Source: Lonicera japonica (taxonomy: Eukaryota; Streptophyta; Magnoliopsida; Dipsacales; Caprifoliaceae). From it: 64,000 nucleotides of DNA. The translations under genes and the position numbers were made by a program. The notes below the pieces were generated by a model. That model had not been told where the DNA came from. It made no database searches and saw only the letters and a program-made list of their open reading frames with translations. Location of the stretch: the NCBI GenBank assembly GCA_021464415.1, contig CM038469.1, positions 33,885,883 to 33,949,882 on the forward strand, given 5' to 3'. This document shows, piece by piece, positions 11,638-25,206 of the stretch; the first letter of the stretch is position 1; each line of letters starts with the position of its first letter.

Positions 11638-13054
11638 CACCCACCCCAAACAGCATTTTGCTAGTCCGCAAGCAAAAAAAAGAGAGATAATAGATAAGGA
11701 GCCAAAACGAATCACTTCCATGGTGATTCTCGATTGCACTTAGCATGTGCAACAAGCCTTTTAAACCTCTAAGTCACCCAAAGAGGACGAGTGAAGTCTC
11801 GTAAGGGTTTGCAGCGAAGACACCCATAAACTTCCAAAACGTATTTACAAAAAAAATAAATAAATTATTTTCGGCGATACTTTCTCTTATTTTGCCTCAG
11901 GGAAATATCAAGTATCCAGCTATAGAGAAGACAATGAATCATCGAAGTTAATAGAAGCTTGTATGCTATACAATACCAAAATGGCACAATCCTTCTTAAG
12001 ATTCAGTGTTTGCAACCGGCATTTAAATAATTTTGATGTGATTCCCTATATTTGCCTTATAGAATTTACGCTTCGACTTCAAATCTCACTAGATATATTC
12101 TCTCAAAATTGAATCGCTCCGAGATGTGGCTAATTGTTTCTCTCTTTGCTTGTGAGTGACAAGAGTAGATGCACACAAAGCAAATAACTCACAAGCATAA
12201 ATAAGAAAGACGGATATTGGAAAGAATTTGATCTCATGAAAGGAATGCCAACCACCATGTGAGAATGTCAAGTTGTTTAAACATATTACCTTAACAAACA
12301 CTACCGCACCAAAGATCAACTAGGTCTTTTATAAGGGGTGGGATGAGGGAAAATGGAATGTTGATGTGTGTAAGGTTGAAGACTTTCTAAGGAGTTTGGA
12401 CTTTTCTAGTATCACTTGTTTTCATGCTCTATTGTTGATCGCAATTTTTTTTTTTTTTTTTTTTATGCGATTTGAAACGATTGCATGTTGAAAACAATAA
12501 TTTCTTTTGTCAGATCAACCATACTTTTCTCAAACACAAGGATAGGTCATGAAATAAATGGTAGGATTATTTTGGCAATGATGGCCTAATGTCATCTCTA
12601 AGGTTTAATGCGGCAATTTTTGTTTTGACTTGGTAAAAGTTTCACAACTCAAAAAGGATTTCATTCTCAGTGGTCAGCCAAATATGAAAGAATAATGAGA
12701 TCATGCAACGATATTAATGACGATATCCAAATGAAGTTAAGTCATCTTGTGACTCAGAGTTTGCGTATAACTCTCTACAAGGTGAAAGGCTCTAAACTCA
12801 CGGGTTTAAGTCTCCACAAAGTATTCTTTTTAGCTCATTAGAGAATCACATACTACAGATATAACCGTTGTGCAAAGACATGTGAACTCTAAGAATTGAT
12901 AGTGCTTATATGCCTATAAAGGTATCGTTAAAGCTTATAAGACTAACATTAGACATTATGATTCCTTGACTTCTAAAAAATGGATCATCGTCATTCAATC
13001 TCATCATGGATAAGATACTGAATCGCCAAAAACTTTAAAAGAAAAAAAAGAAAA

Positions 13055-13089
<35 letters not shown>

Positions 13090-13590
13090 GAAATGTGTTG
13101 CTTCTGAATCAGTTTTCAAAAAGGGAACTAATTTGGTAAAACCCCACCCCAAACAAAGAGAACATCGTCCTCGATGCTAAAGATGAAATATATAAAATGT
13201 AAGCATAAGGTTGGAAAAATTACCGTAATTACCTGATTCGAAAGTTGAACCGTGAAAAGTATCCATCAGAATCTGGATAAGCAAAAGACACGGAAACAAT
13301 TGCACAAGTCTATCATATATAACTCATGGGTGGATTAGTAAAAACCACCCCCAAACGGATAAGACTGGTACTCAGAAACACACTCAATGGGTTGCCTCCA
13401 GAAGCGCTAAGTTTAATGTCTTCAGCCAGACAAAGCAGACACACCCTCAAAATGATAGAGCTAGAATAAGAGTACAGAGAGGGCGGAAAGATAACAACAA
13501 CCCCTTAGTATGATGTTTACTCAAGGTACATGGGATTAACAAGGTCAATTTGCTCTACTAGAGATGAAATAAGCTCGAGAATGGTTTTCA
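11638..13590 (-). other. 3' UTR region of element 0
   Basis: Non-coding part between pol and the 3' LTR. It has T runs at about 12447-12464 and 13063-13086 and a conserved stem-loop at 11789-11804. The env-position ORF seen in element 2 is not recognisable here. Confidence 0.55.
11789..11804 (-). promoter_or_regulatory. Conserved 3' UTR stem-loop (element 0)
   Basis: ACGAG, a six-base loop (TGAAGT) and CTCGT. The same stem with other loops occurs at 22887 and 37571, always 110-155 bases from the 3' LTR. Function unknown. Confidence 0.45.
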
Positions 13591-13594
13591 ATCT

Positions 13595-16500
13595 TTGACC
13601 ATTGATCTGAAAGGTAGTACCATCTTTCGGATTTTCAACAGTGATGGCACCATAAGGTGTGACAGATGGACAGTGAAAGGTCCTTCCCACCTGGTTTTCA
13701 ATTTACCAGGAAAAGGTGCAGGCGAGAATTATACAATAACACTTTCTGTCCAGGATGAAACTCTTTTCGCAATATGCTATGATCATGAATCCATTTCATT
13801 TTGTCCTTGTATTTCTTAGACAGATCATAAGCATCATTTCGTAATTCTCAAGTTCATTGAGTTGCAACTTTCTTTGCTCACCAGCTTTATCAAGATCAAA
13901 GTTAAGGGTTTTGATAGCCCAGTATGCATTGTGCTCAAGTTCGACTGGAAGGTGACAGGGCTTACCAAAGATTAAGCGATAAGGGGACATGCCTATAGGA
14001 GTCTTGAAGGCGGTGCGGTATGCCCAAAGAGCATCTGCAAGTCGCAAAGACCAATCTTTCCTACTGGATTGACTGTCTTTTCAAGAAATTGCTTAATCTG
14101 ACGATTTGAAACTTCTACCTGGCCACTGGTTTGTGGATGGTACGCCAAAGCAAGTTTATGGGTTATGCCATACTTCTTAACGAGATTCTCAAAGATACGG
14201 TTACAAAAATGTGTACCGTTATCACTGATGATGGCTCTTGGAGTACCAAACCGAGCAAAGACATATTCTTTCAAGAATTTCACAACAACTCGATGATCAT
14301 TGTGTAACAGGGTATCGCTTCTATCCACTTGGAGACATAGTCGACTGCCATAAGGATATATTTAAAACCATGAGATGGGGGAAATGGGCCATAAAGTCGA
14401 TCCCCCAAACATCAAAGATCTCACGATCAAGATGGGCGTGAGAGGCATCATATGCCTTCGAGATAGCCGTCCTAATGTTGACAATTTGGACAGGCTTTAC
14501 AAAATTCATGAGCGTTGCGAAAAAGGGTGGGCCAGTAAAACCCGCTTTGCAAAACTTTTGCAGCAGTTTTCTTCGAGCTAAATGGCCACCACATGCATGG
14601 TTATGGCAAAATGAAAGGATCTTATTTTGCTCAAATCGGGGACACATCTACAGATGATTTGATCAGGACAATACTTGAAGAGAAAAGGATCATCCCATGA
14701 GTAGTATTTGACCATGGACATGAATTTGGACTTGTCTTGCTTTGTCCAATGAATGGGAATTTGGTTAGTGACAAGAAAGTTGACAATATCAGCAAACCAT
14801 GGTGACTGAGAAATAGCAAAAAGTTGCTCATCAGGGAATGACTCGGATATAGGCAAATGGCCATTTTCAGACAAAGCAGTGAGTTAGACAGGTGGTCAGC
14901 GACCACATTCTCGTACCCTTTTTATCTTTGATTGCCAAGTTAAATTCTTGGAGCAAGAGGATCCAACGGATGAGGCGAGATTTGGCATATTTTTTGCTTA
15001 GAAGGTACCTTATGCCGAATGATCAGAGTACACAGTGACTGGAGATCAAGAAGGTATGCACGAAATTTGTCGAGGGCAAAGACGACCGCCAACAATTCTT
15101 TCTCAGTCGTTGTGTAATTGAGTTGGGCTGGATTGAGAGTTTTGCTAGCATAATGAATCACATGAGAACGTTTATTAACTCTCTGCCCAAAACAGCCCCA
15201 ATGCATAATCAGATGCATCGCACATGATTTCAAACGGGAGATCCCAATCAGGAGGTCGAATAATCGGAGCTGAGATCAACTCGGATTTAAGACGCTCAAA
15301 AGCAATGACACAAGCTTCATGAAGACAAAAGGCACGTCTTTCGAAAGAAGATTAGTCAAAGGTCGGGCTATCTTAGAAAAATCCTTGATAAATCGCCGAT
15401 AGAAACGGCATGCCCTAAAAAAGAACGGATGTCCTTAATTGACCTAGGAGCTGGTTAAAGAGGAGATAAATCACTTTGCCTTATCGACCTCAATACCTTT
15501 GCAAGAGATTACATGTCCCAAAACAATACCTTTTTTTTACCATGAAATGACATTTTTCCCAATTAAGAACTAAATTCTTTTCTTGGCATCGTTCTAACAC
15601 CATGGTCTGATGAAAAGGCCTTGATCAAGGATGAGCCATACACAGAGAAATCGTCCATAAAGACCTCTAAGAATCGTTCCACCATAATCACTGAAAATGC
15701 TCATCATACACCTTTGAAAAGTCTCGCAGGTGCAGTGCACAAGCCGAATGGCATGCGTGAATAGGCAAATGTGCCAAATGGACATGTGAAAGTAGTTTTT
15801 TTCTTGGTCTTGAGGATCAATGGGAATTTGATTGTACCCAGAATATCCATCTAGGAAACAATAAAAAGAATGTCCAGCAAGTCGCTCAAGCATTTGGTCT
15901 ATGAAAGGAAGAGGAATATGATCTTTCCTTGTGACACTTTTAGCTTTCGGTAATCAATACAGACACGCCATCCAGTCGAGATTCTGGTTGGGACTAGCTC
16001 ATTTCACTATTTTTTACAACAGTGATACCAGATTTCTTTGGACAACATGAATGGGGCTGACCCATTGGCTGTCAGAGATAGGGTATATGATTCCTACATC
16101 AAGCAACTTAAGGATTTCTGATCGAAACAACTTCTTTCATGACTGGGTTCAATCGACGTTGTGGCTCACGAGAAGTTTTTGCACCATCTTCCAAATGGAT
16201 GCGATGACTACAAATAGTCGGACTGATACCTTTTAAGGTCAGATATGTTCCAACCCAGGCTGATTTATGCTTTCTTAGACATCGACTAGATTGACTTCTT
16301 GCTCGGAAGTCAAGTCGGAGGCAATGATGACTGGATGAGTTTGATTTGAACCTAAATGGACATATTTCAGCTCAGGGCAAATGGCTTTAGGTCCAAACTT
16401 TTTTGTGAATCCTGAACATTGGTGAACTCAGTTTCAGGCATAGTTGCAGCATTGACTCGCAATCAGACTTAACCACACTGTTAGGGCCAGTATCTATACC

Positions 16501-16737
16501 AGAATTGGTTCAAGATGAAGAGATTCAAAGCAATCCTGTCCAAGTTTCATTCTCAGTGATCCATTTATCAATGTCTATCAAAGTGGTGGAGTCTAACAAA
16601 GAATGAACACTTATGGCATCATCTAAATCAAAATCTGATTCAAGAAAATTCAGACATTGTTGGATAGGATCGTCAGGATAAGAATGGTCCACCATTTCTT
16701 GAACAAGACTATCGATAACACACACTTCTTCTACCAT
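13595..16737 (-). pseudogene. Gypsy pol remnant of element 0 (RT, RNase H, integrase)
   Basis: Broken polyprotein. In coding order: an acidic linker of the protease-RT type (16737-16525); reverse transcriptase with the FLDGYSGYNQI palm motif (15893-15594); RNase H with [19 protein letters not shown] and ALDKFRAYL (15233-14940); the integrase H2C2 region and core, with the first catalytic Asp in [11 protein letters not shown] (about 14390), the second in [11 protein letters not shown] (about 14220) and the Glu in [13 protein letters not shown] (about 14120); then the integrase C-terminal region ending near 13800. Frames change repeatedly, the RT FMDD box reads as noise, and RT is out of frame with RNase H. 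It cannot make a working polyprotein as written. Lineage Athila by similarity to the two complete elements in the window. Confidence 0.8.
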
Positions 16738-16788
16738 TTCAAATCAGATGGATGTTTCATGAGTTTGAAAAATATTGACTTCACTGTC

Positions 16789-16888
16789 NNNNNNNNNNNN
16801 NNNNNNNNNNNNNNNNNNNNNNNNNNNNNNNNNNNNNNNNNNNNNNNNNNNNNNNNNNNNNNNNNNNNNNNNNNNNNNNNNNNNNNNN
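16789..16888. other. Assembly gap (100 N)
   Basis: Exactly 100 Ns, the conventional size for a gap of unknown length. The left contig ends inside element 0. The right contig starts at a position equivalent to about 2351 in OMT copy A. Confidence 0.99.
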
Positions 16889-16904
16889 ATTTTTTTTTAG
16901 TTAA

Positions 16905-18640
<1,736 letters not shown>

Positions 18641-20815
18641 ATGGGCACATGAATATCAAATTAAAATTAAAAGCAGTCGTAATTAATTCAGTAAATGTTA
18701 AACAGATTGACGTATATCACGTGCCGTAGCGGATGGAAAGCCAAACAAAAGGGGCAATAGCTCGGTGAAAGATTTGGATGCTAGTTTGCCCCACAATTTT
18801 TCAAAATTTACTTTTACCCTCGTGTTTTTGTATAAAATTTATTATAGTGCCCCCATTTATTTTGAGCACAGTTAAATGTCACGAAAAGTCTATTACAAAA
18901 ACATATTATGCCACAGATAAATGGTATACAAAAATTATTCTCATCATCTGTGCATATGTATATAATGCATTCCCTATTTGTACAAGTGCTCCCACCTTAA
19001 ATTATTTTGACTCAATCACTGCAATTGGCCCCTGCAAACACCCCCCCCCCCCCCGGAAATTTAAAATTGTTGCAAACATGTTAGTTAAGTTGCTCTCCTT
19101 TTATTTTAAAAAATCTACTATCAATAGCTTCCCTAATCTTGAATAAAATAATATTAGTAGTAATTTTTTTTTCTATAATTACAATAATAATATTAACTTG
19201 TCCTTTTAACAATTTTCTAATTCCTCCATTGATCACGGTGAGTAGGGGTGTTGTAGCGAATCTGAAAAACCGCGCTGAACTTAACCGATTCATTAAAAAC
19301 TGAAACCCAAACCAAATAGATTCAGTTTGAGGTATGCCATTGCAAAAGAAAAACTGAACTACTAATTATAAAAGCATCCACACCGGACCAAACTAAAACT
19401 TTGACACATTTTATAAATACGGGACTAAGTTTCTTGAGTGACTATACCGGATAGTATATAAAATAGCAATACGGGTGTGCCAAACCCGTATGGAATATTA
19501 GCTTTCATTTTTTTAAGGCCTGATACGGTTGACAATAATCCATATGGACCATTTCTTTCTTCTTCTCTCCTTTCTTTGAGAGAGAGAGAGAGAGATGGAT
19601 CTATGTAAGATTGGTGCCATTTCTTTTTCTTGTTCTTCTCCATCTTCTTCTTCCTTCACATACACAAAGAGAGAGAGAGTGAGAGAGAGAGAGAGGGGGG
19701 ATCTATGAAAGAGTTGAAAATATATATATATATAGGTCCATAAGGGTGTGCCACAGCGTATTTTTTTTATTTTTATTTTTGTATTTTTTTTGACACTTAT
19801 ATATGACATATACATGTACATCTCATTTGTATGAGTAAAATTTAAACATAGGGTAAGTTTGCACTACCATACCATGCTACATTTGTCCATCAAGTTGTTT
19901 CCGCTATGACTAAGGCTATGGTAAATTTATCAATTTACCATACCCGCTACGGATACTCTAAAGGGTAATTTATGTATGTAATTGTTTAGCCTACGATGAA
20001 AGATGCTTTTAAGTACAAGAGGTATAACGAGGAAATTATGCATCTGGCAAAAATGGATTGATTTGATTGTTGTTAATATATATAGAATCACTATCTAGAA
20101 GGCACTGATTTTAGTTAGTTTTATATGTTGTGTTTTTCTTACAAAACTGCTTAATATAATCAGTTGTTTAGTCCAAAGCTTGTAGTTCTTGTCAAAGACT
20201 TGTTTCTAGGTGGATTATTGTAGTTATATGTTGTGTTTAAGTGCAAGATGTACAAGTTTTTTTGTTTTTTTCAATGGATTATTGGTTCCAATCACAGTGT
20301 GTAGTAGCTATATGTCTAAGTTCAGTAAATGTGTTCCTTTTGGGGTGTATAAATACACTTTAACATTATTTTTATTTTAAAAAGAAGATGTTGAAAATCG
20401 AATAAATTTGAACAAAAAGCTTGGTTCGGGTCTGTGTCTGAAAGATTCAGAAACTAAAAATGATTGATTGAACTAACCAAATTCAATTTGAGTTTGAATC
20501 TCTCTAATTTGCACTCTTCGACCAAAATAGAAACATCCCTACCAGTGAGTGGAATTGGAAAGAAACAAAAGTGGGTAGCTTTTAGTGATAGTATGTACCT
20601 GAAGTGTAGTGTGTGTATATATATATATATATCTAGACAAGTATATAGCCTGCGCAATACGCATATATTTGGTAGTTTTTATTGTTGTTCACGTAATCAT
20701 ATCTTAAAAAATCATAAATAATTTAATTTAGTAGTTGCATATTTATTAGAATAACTTTGTAAGTTTAAATTAAAATCATGATAAAGAATTTAAGGAAAAA
20801 TATTAAAAGAAGAGA
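18641..20815. other. Gene-free region with microsatellites
   Basis: No supported gene. It holds a C run (about 19040-19054), GA repeats at about 19578-19595 and 19667-19697, and (TA)n tracts near 19722 and 20618. Sequence from about 19250 (ggggtgttg, aaaaccgcg, gaaacccaaacc) resembles the ends of plant DNA transposons of the ggttcggtttt type, with a possible partner near 20400-20460. That is weak. Open frames at 19425-19821 come from the GA repeats. Confidence 0.5.
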
Positions 20816-22761
20816 TGACGCGCCCGAAAATACTTCCGCGCTTAGGAACCCAAGTGTAGGTCGTCAAGTTATAATACTTGGTAAGTCCAAGTGTCGAACC
20901 ACAAGGATAGTCGGAAAGACGATGTGGTGATTACGAGTCCAAGGCTTTGTTCAAGAGAATTTGTTTGGTTGATTTTAGTTGTTGATTTTAAAGTCTTGCA
21001 ATAAAAATTAAAGTGGTGTATCAATTGATAAGAAAAGGCTAAGGCATTATAGAATTCATTTGCTATGCAATGTTATGTAAAATTAATCTCATTCAAAATT
21101 CTCAATGCATTCCTAAGTGTTGAGTACCTTACACTTTTCTAAGCAAAAGGGTGTGAAGCAAGAGCAACCCATTCCCATATAAAATGCCATATAAGAAAGG
21201 GTGTAAGTAAAACTCAACAGAAATGTATCTCTCATTTTTATCTTGTAACAAAGGGTGTGAAGCAAGTGCAACCCATTCCCATATAATGTCCAAACAAGAT
21301 GCAACTTGAGATACACCAAAAGAAAAGGCATAAAATTAAACTAGGCATTGAGAATTCATTGTTAGTTTCCCTAGGCAATTGACTTGATTATGAAAATGGC
21401 CAACTAAAAAGTTTAGCACAATAAATCATAACATTTCATTTGCCTAAGATTGGGAGGTCTAGGTGGAGATTAAATCATCCGATTTAGACACATTTGATAA
21501 TTACAAATTGAATCCTTATGGTGATTAGTGTAGTTGATTATGGCATAAACTTAAGAGATCCTCCTTGGCAACACTCTAACTAAGAAAATATTGAGTCTCA
21601 AAATCACATAAAGTGTAGAAAGCACTCAACATATCATTAAAGCATTCAAGGATTGGAATCTCAAATTTATGGTATTTCTATGAATACTCAAAGACTAAAC
21701 ATGCTTGGCAATGTAAAGTATCTCAATCATAGAAGGAATGGACATAGGCTAATAAGAAATACACAAGTGCATCATCTTCTCATTAATGCTTGAGATCTAT
21801 GTATACAAGGCATACAAAGTCAAATCACCTTATGAGGATTATCTTACTAGCTTATGATTGGTTGATTGAATGGAGAAGATGATGAAGGATTCAAGAAGTA
21901 TTTAACAACACTAACAATGGAATGAGAAACAAACTTACATAATTAATGCAATGCAAACTTCATCTTCTAGCCTTAGCAATGAAACTACTCCATGATAGTT
22001 GTATGAACAAAAACCATTAAAGGGATTTCCATTTCTCTCAAGAGTTTCTCTCTCTAGATTTCTTACAAGTGATAGATGATAAACAAAGTGCAGGCAGGAA
22101 AATAATACTTATGCTACTTGAATCTAGATCTAGAAATTTATCCCCCAAATGAGGACAAAGAAAATAGTTAAATAAAAAGGCAAAACAATGCCAAAAATGG
22201 CTATTCTATCACACTTTCTAAGGGACCCCTAGGTAAACACCTGAGCCTGGAAAAAAAATAGAAAGTCCAGCCTTTTTTGGTGAGTTTCAATGCATCAAAA
22301 GGGGAGAAAGCTGCTTTTGGGGGCTGTGCTGTGCATTCTGGGAGGTCTCTGATCGATCAGAGGCTCCTCTGATCGATCAGAGGGGAGATTTTGGCTTGTA
22401 AGGTGGGCTCTGATCGATCAGAGCACCCTCTGATCGATCAGAGGTCATGTTTTGCATTAAAAGGTGGCCTCTGATCAATCAGAGGCTCCTCTGATTGATC
22501 AGAGGACACTTCGGGAGACTTTTTTTCTTCTCTTTTGGCTTCTATCTCTCTTGTACACTTCCCAAAGCTTCCCAACTTGCTTCCATAACCTGAAGGTACA
22601 CTCAACACACTAGAAAAGGCTACTTTGAGCCATGTTAAAGCAATTCTTGATATTTTGAGTGTGTGCACAAGAAGTTGATTTAATTTATTTAATCTAGCTA
22701 AAATAAACGCGATAAACACAATCAAAAAAGCGTTAGCGACTACAAAATTACGCGTTTATCA
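20816..22761 (-). repeat. 3' LTR of element 1
   Basis: 1,946 bp, TGACGCGCCC to GCGTTTATCA on the + strand. It matches 30415-32397 almost base for base. The main difference is a segment of about 40 bp missing near 22230-22280; the rest are mostly homopolymer indels. Confidence 0.95.
22347..22506. repeat. GATCGATC palindrome cluster in 3' LTR of element 1
   Basis: Six copies in three pairs, each about 17 bp, of CTCTGATCGATCAGAG. The last pair carries compensating changes (TGATCAATCA and TGATTGATCA). It lies about 255 bases from the transcription-side end of the LTR, so in U3. Confidence 0.85.
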
Positions 22762-22886
22762 ACACCACCCATAACTAAACTCTTGTTAGTCCCCTTAGCA
22801 AGCAAAATAAAAATAGCTATGTATAATATCCGAAAATGCATTTAGCACATGCATTAAGCCTTTGAACTCCTAAGTTCCCCTAGAAG

Positions 22887-22902
22887 ACGAGTTGTGTCTC
22901 GT
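22887..22902 (-). promoter_or_regulatory. Conserved 3' UTR stem-loop (element 1)
   Basis: ACGAG, loop TTGTGT, CTCGT, 126 bases from the 3' LTR edge. It is the counterpart of 11789 and 37571. Confidence 0.45.
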
Positions 22903-24028
22903 GAGGGTTTACAGTGATGATACCCACAAACATCCGAAGTTTGAACTCTAAGTAGTAGAATTGAAGCATTTCCATGAATTGATTCAAGTGTTTGGCATTA
23001 CTATTACAATTTTCGGAATGTTGGCATTTGAATAACGATCTCCATTGCTTACAATCTCCTTTAGAAACTAGCTCCACATTCCCATATGAACACACTATGC
23101 ATTATGGATCTTTGACACAATCATTCTTAATCACAAATAGTTCTATTCATCATAGTGGAGAGAGAAATCTTTCAAAAACAAAAGCTCAAGAACTTTGTCA
23201 ATTCTAAGCACTTTTCTTTATCTTTTACTTGGAATTTTTTGCTAAATTACCTCAAGGTGGTTTGCATCCCTATGGAGGGCAGTGGTCTCACTTTGTGATT
23301 TTGCATTCATAGCTTCTTCTTCATCTTTTTTTTTTTTTTTTTAAAATGCACAAAGGAAGCTATTCACCCTTTTTCCACATGGTAACCTTTGCCTATCCTT
23401 AATATTAGACAAAATGACTTATGAATTTAGTCAAGTGAAGCTTAAAGTCAATATTAAGTTTAAAAGTCATCCAAGTTTTCAATTTTTTTTTGTAAGTGCC
23501 ATGCATGTGTCCCCTCTAAGGAGGATCTTTTCGAAAGAGCTTTTATTGCATTTGAACATTACTTCTCTCTACACAAGATGAAAATCACTCTATGTGAAAC
23601 CAAAGACTAAATCAAGCCACAACATTATGCATATTCATAGGAAAACTACAAGGCTCAAGAATCTAAATGAAGCAATGCCATAGAGATTATCACTCAACTA
23701 CTTATCCGAATCAAGAATTTCATGCCAAAAACCATCAATTCAAGGACAATTCTAAAAAAATTGATCATCATTTTTCAAACTTTCGATAACATGATGAAAT
23801 CGATCCTAGCATGGAGAAAATTAACATGAAAGAAAGCATGCTTGAGATTTGAGATTTTGAAAGTGCTCACCCCCCAACTTAAAGTGGCATTGTCCTCAAT
23901 GCTTTTGAAGACGACAAAAAAAATGGGCGAATTCTTGAAAATTGCTTTCCAATTTCTCCAAAAAAAGCTAGGATCAATTTCAAAGCTACAATATATACAA
24001 AAATCTAAACAAAGTGGGTTAGCATTAG
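22903..24028 (-). other. 3' UTR region of element 1
   Basis: Non-coding. It shares scattered blocks with the 3' UTR of element 2 (for example caaaagctcaa, ttctaagcactt, gggcag.ggt.tcac, and the CCCCCCAACTTAAA block near 23870 matching 38485). No gene. Confidence 0.55.
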
Positions 24029-24226
24029 TCAAACATTACATGCAAAATTAAAGCTCAAGCCATCACAAGTAGTTATGTTTAGATAATCCAATAACCCAAA
24101 AAGAAAATAAAGCAAAAAATAAAAATAAAATATTAAAAAAATGGAGTTTTCAAAGTTAGGAGGAGTGACCATGCTTCTTCTTGGACTTGGGTTGGTAGAG
24201 GATGATGCCATTGGAGCTTGGGACAA
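24029..24226 (-). pseudogene. Vestige of the env-position ORF in element 1
   Basis: A - strand frame begins MASSSTNPSPRR, resembling the MASSNPPTKP start of the 400-codon ORF at the same place in element 2. Within about 20 residues it turns into low-complexity hydrophobic sequence. The body of the ORF (about 1.1 kb in element 2) has been deleted. The match is short, so this rests mainly on position: after pol and before the conserved CCCCCCAACTTAAA block. Confidence 0.4.
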
Positions 24227-24670
24227 GTGGGTTTCGAAATTGGGGATCTATGGGGTCAAAATTCAAGATTTGGGTGGATTTGGGTGGAAATTAATGGATG
24301 AGAGTGAAGGTTATGTGCTGAGATGATAAATGGGTAGAATAGAAGGCACAAATCTGAATTTTTGGTGAGGATTTCGAAAATGTAGGTGGGGTTTAGGGTT
24401 TGAATTTTTAGTGAGAGAAAGTGATGGGTTTGATGATTTTTGGGTAAAAATGGAGAGAGAGTGGTGAAGGATTAGAAGGTTTTAATGGATGAATGATCTT
24501 TAATGGAGTGTTTAGTGGTGGTATTTTAGTGTTTGGGTGATTGAAGAGAGGGTTAATGAATGGAGGAGAGAGAGGAAATGAAGGATGGGAGAGAAGGAGC
24601 TCGTTTTTGGACCAGGTTTTTGGAAAAAAAAAATATATTATATTTTTTTTTTTTTCAGGAAAAAATCACC

Positions 24671-24684
24671 TCTGATCGATCAGC
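24671..24684. repeat. Single GATCGATC palindrome upstream of the env-position ORF, element 1
   Basis: CTCTGATCGATCAG lies between pol and the ORF vestige. Element 2 has seven such palindromes at the same place. Confidence 0.6.
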
Positions 24685-25206
24685 CATGCACCAGAGGACT
24701 CCAATTTTTTTTTGAAACTTTGATTTTTTGGCTTTTGGTCCATTCACTCTAGTACCTCCAAGTTTGCTGTTTTTACGTTTTAGTCCCTGAACTTCTTCCA
24801 ACGTGTGACGATCGTCCTAAAACTCCAGAAAATAAACAAAAATTATATACAAACATGACCTACGCTTATTAGGCGTAGGTCGGGTCGCTTAGAGGGGTGG
24901 ACTCCTCTAGCGTTGGATTTTCAAAAACGATTTCAATCTTTGCCCGTTAACTTTGAATTCGAAACCCTTTTTGGATCAACCACTGTCACGGCCCCAAATG
25001 GAAATACAAGCTTGACAATATAAGGGGCCGGTCCAACGAGACTTTAATTTTCCGGGAAAAAGGTGGAGACGAGTATCATAAACAAGGACTTTTTTGACCA
25101 AGTTTGAAATCTTTTCTCAAAATCGATTTATCATGAAATTTTTTCCGCCCTTTCCTTGCTTAATTTTGAATTTTGATACGCATCCCTCCTCAATTCCTCA
25201 ATTCCT

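Larger units (their letters stand above)
10101..16788 (-). mobile_element. Element 0: 3' half of an Athila-like Ty3/gypsy retrotransposon
   Basis: The element runs on the - strand. Read 5' to 3' it has a pol remnant (16737-13595), a 3' UTR (13590-11638), a purine-rich tract and the 3' LTR (11637-10101). The 5' LTR, gag and protease are missing because the contig ends at the N gap. The protein signatures ([51 protein letters not shown]) and the long 3' UTR match the Athila elements at 20816 and 35832, but the LTR is a different family. No target-site duplication can be checked. Confidence 0.8.

Noticed and set aside
19425..19821. Overlapping Ser/Leu/Arg-rich frames
   Set aside because: Produced by GA microsatellites.
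24141..24326. A 61-codon + strand gene
   Set aside because: It lies opposite the start of the env-position ORF vestige inside element 1 and shows no domain.
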